Part shown: positions 50,288 to 59,996 of the stretch, piece after piece
Layout of the letters: each line of letters begins with the position of its first letter
Position numbering within the stretch: position 1 is the first letter of the stretch
Virus record (IMG/VR): IMGVR_UViG_3300023184_003179
Location: 1-64,000 of that record
Length of the DNA: 64,000 nucleotides
Strand: one strand, 5' to 3'
From: a virus
Notes under the pieces: model-generated
The model's input: the letters and a program-made list of their open reading frames with translations, nothing else
Told to the model about the DNA's origin: nothing
The model's database searches: none
Translations under genes and position numbers: made by a program

Positions 50288-53200
50288 TATCTACGTTGCC
50301 CCCTAATTCTTTGTGCATCAACATTTTTAATTTGTGTCATAACTGCTCTAGCAATGTCATTAGCATTTGAACTATTTCCATTAATGTTAAAGCCTAAACT
50401 ATAATTATACACTGCTGTAGAGTTATCACTTACTGAACTAGATACATTATTTATTGGGGCACCGTAACCTGAACTTCCTGCTCCAATCATTGATGGATAT
50501 TTAGATTCATTAAGTGATTTAAGTAATGGACCAAATCTCTTAGATGCTGCTTTATTTACAACAAATTCTCCAGGGGTTAACATTGTAGGAACTGAGTCAG
50601 ATCCTATTCTTCCACCACTTGCAAAATATTCAGGAACCATTCCACCCATAGACATTGCTTTTATTTTTCCACCGTACATTCTGTCATTAATTCTAAATCC
50701 AGTAAATGGACTATCTGTCGTTGTTGATGCTTTAGTTGTTGAAGCAGTAGGAGCAGTTGGTGCTGTACCAGTAACATAGTTTGTTGTAATTGTAATTACT
50801 TTGTTATTTATTTGTTTCCATGCTGCAAGTATTCCTTCGGCTGCAGTTTTTGCTTCTTTTATATTTTCCTTTGTAAATTCAAGTTGTGCATTTGCAGCCT
50901 CTATTTTAATTCTATTTGCTTCCCATTTATCAGCAGTTTCACCAAGGTATGTAACGCTCTCAACAATCTTATCTGTATATGCGTTATAATCCTTAAGTGT
51001 TTGTGATGTACTATCAACTATTTTTTGATTTGGAATTAATGAATTTTGTTTAACTGTATAGATCTGCTGCTCAATTGCATAGTTCTTATCTTGAATAACT
51101 GTAATCTGATCTTGTAAAACTTTTTTCTGTTGTTCAAGTAAAAATGTTTGTTGTCCAATTTGATATGTACGTGCTTCAATTTGATCTTTAGTCATACCAC
51201 CAGCAGTTAATCCAGTAAGTGCTGCTTGGCGTGATGCTTCCATAGATTTTTGCTGTTGATCTATTCTTGCTGCTGCTGATGCTGCACGTGCTTCTTGTAC
51301 TGCTACTGCTGCTGCAGAAATATCTCCAGACGTTAATGCATCTGCAATTGTAAGTCTTGATTTTTCCTGTGCTGCAAGTTCTTGATTAAGTGATGATATT
51401 TTTTCAAGAGCATCAATTTGTGCATCATACTGTTTGTTAATACTGTCTTCTTGTTTACGAATAATGTCAAGATTATTATTTAATATTGTTGACTCATCTT
51501 GTAACTTTTGAATTGGTCTATCATAGTTAAGTTCAATTTTGCGATTTAATAAATCTGCTTCATGATTATTTGCATCAATTAGTTCTTGCTTAGCGTCAAT
51601 TTCTTTTTGTGCAGCATCTACTGCTTTTTGAGCATTGTCAATTTTTGACTGTAATAGATCTGCTTCTGACTTTCTTTGACGTCTAATCAATGCTTCTTGT
51701 GAATCAAAGAAGTTTTTAATAATTGCATAGGCCTTATTGTATTTTTCTATATTTGTTATTTTTTCAGTGGAAGTTCCTGCATTTTTTGCTGCGGTTGCCA
51801 TTTGCTCTAAAAACTTAGTTGCTAAATTGATTTGTGGATTAAGTTCATTTTTTACTCTTCCTGCAGTACGTTGTGTTGCTCCATCCCATTTTCCAGTTTC
51901 TGTAGAAGCAGCAGCAAGTGCATTAATCATACTTTCTGTTACTGTAATTCCAAGGGAAGCAGCCTTTAAAATAAGTATTTGATCTGCAACATTTTTAATT
52001 TTTACTGCTGCTTTTGCAAGTTCTGAAGGTAAAGATTTCATTAAATTTGACATTAAAAATAGTGCTTCAGGCTTTGGCATTGCTTTGATACTTGCAGATA
52101 TTCCATCAAATGATTGACTAAATTGTTCTGCATTAATAGTACCAGATCGTAGTTGTGTGTCAAGGCTCATAAACGTATTTTGAAGTACATTTGAAACTGT
52201 TGCTAAATTCTTTTTTAGGTCTTTGCTTAAAACTTCTACTTCTTTTACTACTCCTCCACCACGACCTGACCCTACATAAATTTTAGTTTTTGCGTATCCT
52301 TTATTAAACGCAGATTGATAATCTTTTAGCAATGTATCTACAGAACTTTGTAGTCCAGCCCGTCCTTCTTTTGTATTTAAATCAATACTCTTTAAATCAA
52401 ATTTAACATCAGTTCTTCCTGCTTCTTGCTGTAGTGTATAAATAAAATTATTTATTGCTTCTTTTGTTGCTCCTTGTCCAGCAAGTCTTAGTGCTAATGA
52501 TTTAAATACAATATCTGTAGTTTTTTTATCTGTAACAAAGTTATTGTTTTTATCTTTAGCACCCAATGTTTTAACTTGTGCTTTAAATTCTTTATCTGTT
52601 TGTAGCAATTTTCTTGTTTCTTCAACTTGTTTACTTTGTTGTGGAGTGAGACCAGATACTGCTGGTTTAGCCAATTCTAAATTACTTTTAAGTGGAGTAA
52701 AGTTTAGTATTCCTCCAAGTTTTTCAATTTGTCCAGAAGATAAATTAGCAGCCTTGCCAAGACCTTCAATTGATTGACGTTCTTTTTCTCTAAGGGCGTT
52801 AGTTATTTTTATAATTCCATACATTCCTGCCAAACCACCAGCAACCAATTTAAGTGGACCTGGAAGCATCATGATTGCTTGTGCAGCAAATGCAATACCT
52901 GAAGCCTGTCCAGCAATGTTTCCTGCTGTTCCTGGAAGCATAGATGCAGCCATTCCTACACCCATCATTCCCATGCTAGCCTTCATTGGATTAACATTTT
53001 TTAATCTTCCAAGTACGCTTGGCTTTTGTGTTGTTCCACCCATCATTCCCATTACCTTTGGACCTATAGCCATTTCTTGTTCAAGGTTTTTATATTTTAA
53101 TTGTTTCTCTAATTGTCTACGGATAGACTTTGTAACAGGATCAATTCCACCTGTTGTTCCATACAAATTTGTTTTTGAAAGTGTTGCAATATCTGCAATT

Positions 53201-56200
53201 TTTGCTGCTTCAGTTTGTAGAGGTGTTTCTCCTTGTTTTAATCCAGTAAGAAGTCCACCAATAATATTTTTTCCAAGTCGCATAGTACGTTTTGAATCGG
53301 AATGAGTTTCTGCTTTTTTTTCTAATGCAGAAAGCATTTCTTCCATTCCTGCAACACCTTGCAATTTAAGTTTTTTTACAAAACTAGATTGTCCTCTATA
53401 TGTTGCTAATGCAAGATTTCTTTTAGCCAATGCTAATTCTTGTGGAGTTCTAGAACCAACACCTGGGCTTGCAGGTCCCATTGCAGCACGAGCACCTGCT
53501 GCTGCTAATGCGCCTTTTGCTGTTGTTGCAAGTCCTGCAGACGTTGTTTTCATAAGGGCAGTATCTGCAAGCATTTCTTTTAATACTTTTGCTTGTATCT
53601 GTAATTCATCTTCAGTTAATGCAAGATTTTTTGTAATTTTTTCTTGAAGAACATTTTTTTCTTGATCTGTTGCATCTACTTTAGATAATGCAGTTAGATA
53701 TGCTTTTTGATTTCTTTCATATGTAAGAGATTGGCTTAATTCATTTTCAGCGTGGGTTTGAACAACAAATGCATTTTCTTGCCATGCTTCACCATATCTT
53801 TTTTCTGCATTTACAATTTCAATAACATGTGCTCTGTCAATTTGAAGTGCCTCATTTAGTTTGCTGCCAGTAATACCAAGGTTTTGATATTCTTTATATA
53901 CTGCTTCTGCTGCAGCATTTGCTCTTGCTACTTCTTCTGCACCTGCAGCGCCACGGCTTGCCATTTGTTCTGGAATACTTGCTGTAATTCCAGCCTTTTT
54001 TGCACTATATTTTCTTGCTCCAACAACTGATTCTTTTAATTGTACATTTTCTAAAGAATGAGTTACAATATCTAATTCTTTTATAAATGATCTAAAACTA
54101 ACTTTAGAATCATCTGCAACTCTAACTAATGTTTCTGCAACTATACCTTCTGCATCGGTTAACTCTGTTCCTCCAGACAAAATTTTATTAATTACTGATT
54201 GTATTTGTCCAAGCGCTCCAGCAGAATTAAAATTCATTTCAACTGCTTTTCCACCTACATTTAATGTACCTTTTGCATATCTACTTGCAACCTTGCCAGA
54301 AAATAATGATGCAAGTAATCCCATATTTTCTTTAGCAATACCTTTTGGAACAACCACTTCTCCAGGTGTAAGCATTGCTGGAACTGTGTCTCCATTTCCA
54401 GATCCTGGAACAACACCACCCTTTGCAAACTTTTTACGTCCCTTGATTGGCATCATCATTCCTGGATTTGCCATTGCAAAACTTGATGAAGCCTTAATAG
54501 CGGATTCATAAGCAAGAACAAGTTGTTTAACTGCTGATGTTTCTGCTGTAAATGTTTGTGTTAAATTAGCATGTGTTTGATTAAGAGAGTGTGCTGCTGC
54601 TGCAGCATCTAACTGTTCCATAGTCATGTACTGTGTTTGTTCACCAAGAACTTGTGTTTGACCAGTTAATCTTAGATATCCACCACGAAGAGTTAAAAAT
54701 AATTTTATAATGTTTGCAAGACCATTAGCAAGCAAGCCAAATGTCATAAGAAGTATTGGTCCTGCAGCACCTATTCCTACTGTTAGCAGGGTAATTACTT
54801 TTTTTGTTCCGTCTGAAAGTTTGCCAAATTTTTCAAGAATATTTCCAACAAATTCAACTATTGGAGTTGCTGCTTGTAAAAATGCCTGGCCAACTGGAAC
54901 AAGGGCTACCTTTAAATCTTCAACGCTCTTTTTAAATTTATTCATTGCAGAGTCAGCAGTCATTCCTAATTCTTTTTCAGATAATGCTGAAAGTTGCTCA
55001 ACAGAAGCATTTGCTAAATCAAGAACACGAGATGCTTGATTTCCATCTTTTGCTACGTTAGCAAATAATGTTGATAGACGAGCAAACTGAAATTTACCAA
55101 ACATTTGTTCAATTGCTCTTGCTCTTGCCAGTGGATCTAATTTATTTAATGCTTCTGCAAAGCCAATAACTGTTGCTTTAAGATCACCTTTATTGTTATC
55201 AACAATAGCCTTTGCATTAATTCCATATGATGCAAGCATATCTGATGCTTTTTTAGTTGGATTGATTAAAGATGCAAGACCAGATTTAAGTGCGTTAGCG
55301 CCTTCTGATGCATTTATTCCACCTTCTTTCATTGCTGTTAAGAAGAATGCAAGATCTTTTACGTTACCACCTAATTGTTGAATTACTGGAGCAACTTTTG
55401 GAATTGCTGTTGTAATATCATCAAGAGATGTTACAGTTTGGTTTTCTACAGCGTTTAAAAAATCAATATTAGATGCAAGATCTTGTGATGAAATACTAAA
55501 AGCATTTTGTAATGCAATAGTTGTTTGAAGAGCCTGTTGCTGATCAATTTGACCAAGAACAGCAAGCCTTGTTGCTTCTTTAGTTTGTGCTTGTAAATCT
55601 AATCCTTGAAAACCTGCTGCTGCTGCATCTGCTGCAAGTCCTACCGTTTGAGATGCTGCAACACCATATTTTGTAAATGAGTTGGCAAGTTCTTTAACTC
55701 CAGCAAGTGCTTCGTTACTTTGTGCTGGAGTTGTAAATAAATCTCCATAAACTTTTCTAAATTTTAATGCTTGAGTTTCCATATCCATAAAGGCTTTTGA
55801 TGCAGTGCTTCCAAATGCAACTAATGGAAGAGTAAAACCAACCATCAACTGACGACCAGCCCACTGTGTATTTTTACCAAAATTTAAAAGATTGGTAGAT
55901 CCTTGTTTCATTAATTGATTAAATAATGCTTGTTTTTGTGCTGTTAATTGAACCTGTGTTCCATAATCATCCATATTAAGTTGAGTTGGCATAATAGCCA
56001 TTGCTTTCATTGTGCCGTTTGTATCACGGCCCATTTTAATATATTGTGTTTGTAGTCTTTTTACACGTTCTTCTGCTACTTTGCCAATTGTGTCAAACTC
56101 TGTTTTAAACAGACGACCAAATGTTTTTGTTGATGCTCCCGCATAACGGAAGTATTCTCGCATTGAAAATTTGTTTGACTCTAATGCATGCGTAAATGAT

Positions 56201-56424
56201 TCTGCAGATGTTTTAACTGTTCGCATCTCGGCTGAAAAAGCACCGATAGAATTTATACTACTTAAAAGATTTTTTTGTAAACTTTTTTGTGCAAGTGCTG
56301 CCGTTTCACTTGATTTGGCTATTGAGGTATGGAACTGTGCAATCTGTCGTTGGAGAGATTTTAACTGTGCTAATGCAGCAGATGAATCAATATTAATGTC
56401 AATATTTGCATTAACATCAGCCAT
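50287..56424 (-). CDS. Tape measure protein (2045 aa)
   Basis: The longest gene here. N-terminal helical coil (AALAQLKSLQRQIAQFHTSI), hydrophobic segments (GTAGNIAGQASGIAFAAQAI, LKLVAGGLAGMYGIIKITNA), Gly/Ser-rich centre and very long coiled coil with QKAVDAAQKEIDAKQELIDA (about 1650). At about 1.5 Angstrom per residue it implies a tail near 300 nm. It sets tail length and may form the DNA channel. Directly follows the tail assembly chaperones. Confidence 0.95.
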   Translation of the reverse strand: MADVNANIDINIDSSAALAQLKSLQRQIAQFHTSIAKSSETAALAQKSLQKNLLSSINSIGAFSAEMRTVKTSAESFTHALESNKFSMREYFRYAGASTKTFGRLFKTEFDTIGKVAEERVKRLQTQYIKMGRDTNGTMKAMAIMPTQLNMDDYGTQVQLTAQKQALFNQLMKQGSTNLLNFGKNTQWAGRQLMVGFTLPLVAFGSTASKAFMDMETQALKFRKVYGDLFTTPAQSNEALAGVKELANSFTKYGVAASQTVGLAADAAAAGFQGLDLQAQTKEATRLAVLGQIDQQQALQTTIALQNAFSISSQDLASNIDFLNAVENQTVTSLDDITTAIPKVAPVIQQLGGNVKDLAFFLTAMKEGGINASEGANALKSGLASLINPTKKASDMLASYGINAKAIVDNNKGDLKATVIGFAEALNKLDPLARARAIEQMFGKFQFARLSTLFANVAKDGNQASRVLDLANASVEQLSALSEKELGMTADSAMNKFKKSVEDLKVALVPVGQAFLQAATPIVEFVGNILEKFGKLSDGTKKVITLLTVGIGAAGPILLMTFGLLANGLANIIKLFLTLRGGYLRLTGQTQVLGEQTQYMTMEQLDAAAAAHSLNQTHANLTQTFTAETSAVKQLVLAYESAIKASSSFAMANPGMMMPIKGRKKFAKGGVVPGSGNGDTVPAMLTPGEVVVPKGIAKENMGLLASLFSGKVASRYAKGTLNVGGKAVEMNFNSAGALGQIQSVINKILSGGTELTDAEGIVAETLVRVADDSKVSFRSFIKELDIVTHSLENVQLKESVVGARKYSAKKAGITASIPEQMASRGAAGAEEVARANAAAEAVYKEYQNLGITGSKLNEALQIDRAHVIEIVNAEKRYGEAWQENAFVVQTHAENELSQSLTYERNQKAYLTALSKVDATDQEKNVLQEKITKNLALTEDELQIQAKVLKEMLADTALMKTTSAGLATTAKGALAAAGARAAMGPASPGVGSRTPQELALAKRNLALATYRGQSSFVKKLKLQGVAGMEEMLSALEKKAETHSDSKRTMRLGKNIIGGLLTGLKQGETPLQTEAAKIADIATLSKTNLYGTTGGIDPVTKSIRRQLEKQLKYKNLEQEMAIGPKVMGMMGGTTQKPSVLGRLKNVNPMKASMGMMGVGMAASMLPGTAGNIAGQASGIAFAAQAIMMLPGPLKLVAGGLAGMYGIIKITNALREKERQSIEGLGKAANLSSGQIEKLGGILNFTPLKSNLELAKPAVSGLTPQQSKQVEETRKLLQTDKEFKAQVKTLGAKDKNNNFVTDKKTTDIVFKSLALRLAGQGATKEAINNFIYTLQQEAGRTDVKFDLKSIDLNTKEGRAGLQSSVDTLLKDYQSAFNKGYAKTKIYVGSGRGGGVVKEVEVLSKDLKKNLATVSNVLQNTFMSLDTQLRSGTINAEQFSQSFDGISASIKAMPKPEALFLMSNLMKSLPSELAKAAVKIKNVADQILILKAASLGITVTESMINALAAASTETGKWDGATQRTAGRVKNELNPQINLATKFLEQMATAAKNAGTSTEKITNIEKYNKAYAIIKNFFDSQEALIRRQRKSEADLLQSKIDNAQKAVDAAQKEIDAKQELIDANNHEADLLNRKIELNYDRPIQKLQDESTILNNNLDIIRKQEDSINKQYDAQIDALEKISSLNQELAAQEKSRLTIADALTSGDISAAAVAVQEARAASAAARIDQQQKSMEASRQAALTGLTAGGMTKDQIEARTYQIGQQTFLLEQQKKVLQDQITVIQDKNYAIEQQIYTVKQNSLIPNQKIVDSTSQTLKDYNAYTDKIVESVTYLGETADKWEANRIKIEAANAQLEFTKENIKEAKTAAEGILAAWKQINNKVITITTNYVTGTAPTAPTASTTKASTTTDSPFTGFRINDRMYGGKIKAMSMGGMVPEYFASGGRIGSDSVPTMLTPGEFVVNKAASKRFGPLLKSLNESKYPSMIGAGSSGYGAPINNVSSSVSDNSTAVYNYSLGFNINGNSSNANDIARAVMTQIKNVDAQRIRGQRR

Positions 56425-56445
56425 TTAGTTCCATACCTCTTTAAA

Positions 56446-56775
56446 TTATTCAGCCATAGTTACGCCAAGAACGTCTGAAACTTCAGCAAGTTTTACACCT
56501 GATGCTGCTTCAACAATCTTGTAAACAGTTGGAAGATCAACAATCTCTTCTAACTTTGAAACGTCTTCTGAGAGTTCTGGCTTATATTGTTTCATTGCAA
56601 TCTGAACACATTCCATAAGAATGTCCATAGATTTTTCATTGTTATCCGCCACTGCTCCCACACCCTCAAACTTCTTCATAAATGGACGAAGTAGAGAGAT
56701 TTTTAGAGGACGTACTGTAACCTTTGTGCCATCAATTAGCGTAAGAATTTGTTCCTCATGCGTAGTTGTTGCCAT
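56446..56775 (-). CDS. Tail assembly chaperone, short form
   Basis: 109 residues. Shares the whole N-terminal domain with the 231-residue gene upstream: both begin MATT, have LIDG...LKI..LR.FM..FE, ECVxIAMKQY.PE and P-T-V/I-YKI motifs. Lacks the C-terminal domain. In most phages the two forms are produced by a programmed frameshift; here they are separate genes. TAGGAGG and TGCTATAAT lie upstream. Confidence 0.8.
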   Translation of the reverse strand: MATTTHEEQILTLIDGTKVTVRPLKISLLRPFMKKFEGVGAVADNNEKSMDILMECVQIAMKQYKPELSEDVSKLEEIVDLPTVYKIVEAASGVKLAEVSDVLGVTMAE

Positions 56776-56800
56776 TATTTCCTCCTATAGGTTAATAGCA

Positions 56801-56806
56801 ATTATA
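56801..56806 (-). promoter_or_regulatory. Extended -10 promoter for short chaperone/tape measure
   Basis: Minus strand TGCTATAAT, about 26 bases before ATG 56775, with TAGGAGG between. Could add transcripts for the chaperone and tape measure genes. Confidence 0.55.
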
Positions 56807-56817
56807 GCATAGAAACG

Positions 56818-57513
56818 CTATTTTCTAAGGTCTTCATAATCAAGACCCATACCAATTCCAAACCCTGCTTGCCTTGCATTTTGTCCTTGAAGTGCTAAGA
56901 TATCATTGCTATCATTTGTTGCACCTTTACTGAATACTCTTGCCTTTAAATCTTCCCATTCTTTTTGTCCCCTGCTAGATCCAGCCTCTTTATCTAAATC
57001 TACACCCTGAATTGCTGCAAGAAATTTTTTCTCTTCATAATCAAGTTCTCTACGACTTGATAGAGTTGCCATTAGTTCTGGCATAGATAATGATTCTTCT
57101 AATTCTTTATAATCTTTCCAAATACCCAATAAAAAAACCTCAGATTCTATTTTTGCAAGATCCAAGTCTGACCATGTTGCTCCACTATCTGTTGCTTGAT
57201 CCTTTACAGGCTCTTCTGATTTTTGATTAATTTTAATTCCAGCAGAAACATCTAATATTTTATAAATTGTTGGCATATCAAAACTATCTTCTACGGCTTC
57301 TTTTGTTTTTGATATTTCTGGATAGTATTGTTTCATTGCTATTCTTACACACTCAACCAAATTCTCTATGGCTTCGTCATCATTTTTTGTTAATTTAACA
57401 TCTTCAAACGCCTCCATAAATTCACGTAAATATTTTATTTTTAATGGAGTTATTTCTAATTCTGAACCATCAATTAGATTTATTATTTTACTTTGATAAA
57501 CAGTTGTTGCCAT
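56818..57513 (-). CDS. Tail assembly chaperone, long form
   Basis: 231 residues. N-terminal domain (1-95) homologous to the short form; a C-terminal domain from about 105 with ATWSDLDLAKIESEVFLLGI and KKFLAAIQGVDLDKEA, a pattern typical of the long tail assembly chaperone in actinophages. Chaperones the tape measure. Lies after a terminator at 57541-57568; a TATGAT 18 bases upstream may be its own -10. Confidence 0.82.
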   Translation of the reverse strand: MATTVYQSKIINLIDGSELEITPLKIKYLREFMEAFEDVKLTKNDDEAIENLVECVRIAMKQYYPEISKTKEAVEDSFDMPTIYKILDVSAGIKINQKSEEPVKDQATDSGATWSDLDLAKIESEVFLLGIWKDYKELEESLSMPELMATLSSRRELDYEEKKFLAAIQGVDLDKEAGSSRGQKEWEDLKARVFSKGATNDSNDILALQGQNARQAGFGIGMGLDYEDLRK

Positions 57514-57540
57514 AATCTTTCTATTCTATCATAAACAAAA

Positions 57541-57568
57541 CAAAAAACCCACCTCGTTAGAAGTGGGT
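57541..57568 (-). terminator. Rho-independent terminator after the tail tube gene
   Basis: Minus strand ACCCAC pairs with GTGGGT around a 10-base loop, followed by TTTTTG (A run at 57542-57547 on plus). It lies 23 bases after the stop of the major tail gene (57591) and should limit read-through into the chaperone genes. Confidence 0.8.
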
Positions 57569-57590
57569 CTTTAGTTAATCTAAAGTTAGA

Positions 57591-58223
57591 TTATGACTGT
57601 CCCCAAGTACGATCTACGATCTTACCATAGGATCCAGATGTGTCTTCAGGAAGAAGACGGAATGAAACTTCAAACATTGACGCTTCGTCACGTTTAGCAG
57701 ATACTGTTACATTTTCAATTGAAAGTGCACGGTATGCTGTGTAAACACGCTCAATAGAGTCAGATGCATCACAGTCTCCAGTTCCTGGTCCAACTGCAAC
57801 AATTCCTCGTTCTACTGGACATTCTCCAAGTTCACCTGCAGATAGATTAAGTGTCTGACCTGTAGATGCTGCCTTGTTTCCTGTAAGTTGTGTATCTTTG
57901 AATGCTAGTGCAAGAAGCAAGTTTTCTAGTGTTGCTTCAGCAAAAGCGGTAGCAAGATTAACCTGCATACCTTGCTTATATAGTTTTGCAACGTCAAGAA
58001 TCTGATCAACTGCAACCTCACCGAAATCAGGTTGGAATTGTAGTTCAAGACCGTTCATGGTGTAACCTACGTTGGTGTAATCTGCTTGTGCTGAAAGCGT
58101 AGTCTTAAAAGACTCGCTTGAATCAAAACCTTCCAGTGTACCTGGAGTAAGTGTTGTATCCGCAACAAAAAGTGCTGCTGCACCAACGATAATGTTATTT
58201 GACGTACCACGGCTATATGGCAT
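57591..58223 (-). CDS. Major tail tube protein
   Basis: 210 residues with VGAAALFVADTTLTPGTLEG, YTMNGLELQFQPDFGEVAVD and ENVTVSAKRDEASMFEVSFRL, the beta-barrel pattern of siphovirus tail tube subunits. AGAGGTG precedes ATG. Terminator downstream and TATAAT upstream (58283), consistent with high separate expression. Confidence 0.85.
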   Translation of the reverse strand: MPYSRGTSNNIIVGAAALFVADTTLTPGTLEGFDSSESFKTTLSAQADYTNVGYTMNGLELQFQPDFGEVAVDQILDVAKLYKQGMQVNLATAFAEATLENLLLALAFKDTQLTGNKAASTGQTLNLSAGELGECPVERGIVAVGPGTGDCDASDSIERVYTAYRALSIENVTVSAKRDEASMFEVSFRLLPEDTSGSYGKIVDRTWGQS

Positions 58224-58282
58224 ATTTGTTCACCTCTTTCATAAAGTATTATTAAGTTGTTTGGCGTGTTTCCTCAAAACTA

Positions 58283-58288
58283 ATTATA
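58283..58288 (-). promoter_or_regulatory. -10 for the major tail tube gene
   Basis: Minus strand CAGTATAATTAG within the spacer, leaving a leader of about 50 bases before ATG 58223. The spacer is otherwise free of ORFs. No strong -35. Confidence 0.5.
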
Positions 58289-58295
58289 CTGCCTT

Positions 58296-58865
58296 TTATG
58301 TATATCTAGAATCGGCCTCTGTTTTTATATGGTAGTCATACTCAACAATAATCTTATTGACAAAAAGGGTTCTTGCTGAGGCTAACTCTGCAACGTCTCT
58401 ACTTTCATCTGCTTGATAGACCCTAGTGTTGTGAAAGAAGATGTTGTATGGAATTGTATCCCCTTGAGAGTTTAGGACTGGATTTGCAATAGCCCAGGAG
58501 TTGATATCTTGCGCTGATGAATCTTCACGATCAAGGGCATTAGATATTACACGAACAGAGTCTATCAATTTTCCAACATCTGTTGAATACAAGAAATATA
58601 TTAATTGTTCTCTTTTACGAGCATAGAATGGCGTTGGCCTAAACCTCATAAGTCTGTCATACACAACCAACAGTGGACTTTCTGTTTGTCTTATTACAAT
58701 GTTGTCATTGTATAAATCTTCAATGTTTGTTGGAAACTGTGCTGGAACCATTGGGCTTGGATTAAGTAGGTCTGCTTCAGCAATTAAATTATAATGAGCC
58801 AATTCTGAAAGAATGTATCCATTTAAAAATGTTGGTGGAAATCCAGTATCTGTTAATATAGTCAT
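58296..58865 (-). CDS. Probable tail terminator/completion protein
   Basis: 189 residues with YNLIAEADLLNPSPMVPAQF and PLLVVYDRLMRFRPTPFYAR. It directly precedes the tail tube gene, where tail terminator (Tail completion) proteins are usually found. Beta-rich; identity based on position. Confidence 0.6.
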   Translation of the reverse strand: MTILTDTGFPPTFLNGYILSELAHYNLIAEADLLNPSPMVPAQFPTNIEDLYNDNIVIRQTESPLLVVYDRLMRFRPTPFYARKREQLIYFLYSTDVGKLIDSVRVISNALDREDSSAQDINSWAIANPVLNSQGDTIPYNIFFHNTRVYQADESRDVAELASARTLFVNKIIVEYDYHIKTEADSRYT

Positions 58866-58869
58866 AGGT

Positions 58870-59547
58870 CTATTCTACTCCAATTGTTGCATTGGCAATC
58901 CATTTAAATCCAGTTTCAATACCTTTGCTTCTTCCCATTCTTGATCCAGATTTTAGATTCTTTTTATATAATGTTGGTTTTTTAATATATTCATAAAGTC
59001 CAGATGCTTTTAAAAATGATTGTTTAAAATATCTTGAAATAAAAATATCAACTGTTGATTCAAAACTGCCAAATACTGCATCTCCTCCTGGAGAATCAAC
59101 TTTAATTGGTTTCTTAGTAAAAACATCTCCATTTGGACCACTAAATTTTAAAACTTGTGATCTAGTAGGTGAAATTGTAACTGGAATTCCATTTTCCATA
59201 ATCTTGGCTTTATTATAAAAAGGCACTGTCATGTTTTCTGATACACTTCTTGATTGTCTAAATGTAGAGTTAATTGATAGTCCAAGATTGCTAACTGTAT
59301 AATTAAGATCAAACAACCTAGATGTAGGGCTTCCAGTTTGATTCCATTCATAAACGTGATGTAATGCTTTTGGATTAGATCTTGCCTCAACATCAACGTA
59401 TTGAGCAAGGGCCTGTATTACACCTTTGCCAAGTTTATCAAGAAATATTTTTTTACCTTTTTGAACTCCTTCTAAAAAACCAAAGGAATAATTAACTATG
59501 TTATTCATTTGCATTTCAAAACTTTTAGAGTTCATTGTGACTATCAT
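58870..59547 (-). CDS. Head-tail connector/neck protein (HK97 gp10-like by position)
   Basis: 225 residues. Contains LDKLGKGVIQALAQYVDVEA (about 38-57, helical, typical of gp10-like proteins), then beta-rich sequence with RLFDLNYTVSNLGLSI. Ends in a basic stretch. Position between stopper and tail terminator supports the call; sequence similarity not proven. Confidence 0.6.
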   Translation of the reverse strand: MIVTMNSKSFEMQMNNIVNYSFGFLEGVQKGKKIFLDKLGKGVIQALAQYVDVEARSNPKALHHVYEWNQTGSPTSRLFDLNYTVSNLGLSINSTFRQSRSVSENMTVPFYNKAKIMENGIPVTISPTRSQVLKFSGPNGDVFTKKPIKVDSPGGDAVFGSFESTVDIFISRYFKQSFLKASGLYEYIKKPTLYKKNLKSGSRMGRSKGIETGFKWIANATIGVE

Positions 59548-59996
59548 TAGTCGCCTACCGTTTGATTCTCAGTTCTGCGCCAGAGCATTTTATAATATTC
59601 TATATTTCCAAATGGCCCAGTAAAAGGCTCTACAGTTGCTATTTCATAAATAGTTCCTCTACCAGATCTAGCGCCTGCAGTTTCTTTATATATAACCAAA
59701 TCATTTGCGGTTCTGATGTTTGTAATCAGTATGTTCGTTATTGCATTGTATGAACCATTAGATGATAGTCTTGGATCATTACTTGTTCGTGCAATTAGTT
59801 TATTTTCATATTGCAAAAATGCTTCTGGCTTTATATCTTCAGTTCCTGCTCCCCCTACTGGTGTTGCATTACATATAATTGTTCTGTCGTATACCCAGTC
59901 TTTTTTAGGTTGTCCATAGTCGCCTTGGGCAAGGATTGGAAAATATATATCTGCCTTCATTGGATACATGAAATCTGTAATTTCACATACAGTCAT
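59547..59996 (-). CDS. Probable head-tail stopper
   Basis: 149 residues. Beta-rich; begins CEITDFMYPMKADIYFP and has TRTSNDPR-type loops, ending with FGNIEYYKMLWRRTENQT. The pattern of a small beta barrel next to a connector is that of stopper proteins. Position-based. Confidence 0.65.
   Translation of the reverse strand: MTVCEITDFMYPMKADIYFPILAQGDYGQPKKDWVYDRTIICNATPVGGAGTEDIKPEAFLQYENKLIARTSNDPRLSSNGSYNAITNILITNIRTANDLVIYKETAGARSGRGTIYEIATVEPFTGPFGNIEYYKMLWRRTENQTVGD

Noticed and set aside
52871-53305. 144-codon plus-strand ORF within the tape measure gene
   Set aside because: Hydrophobic Pro-rich product of the antisense strand, no start signal; a by-product of Gly/Ala-rich tape measure codons.
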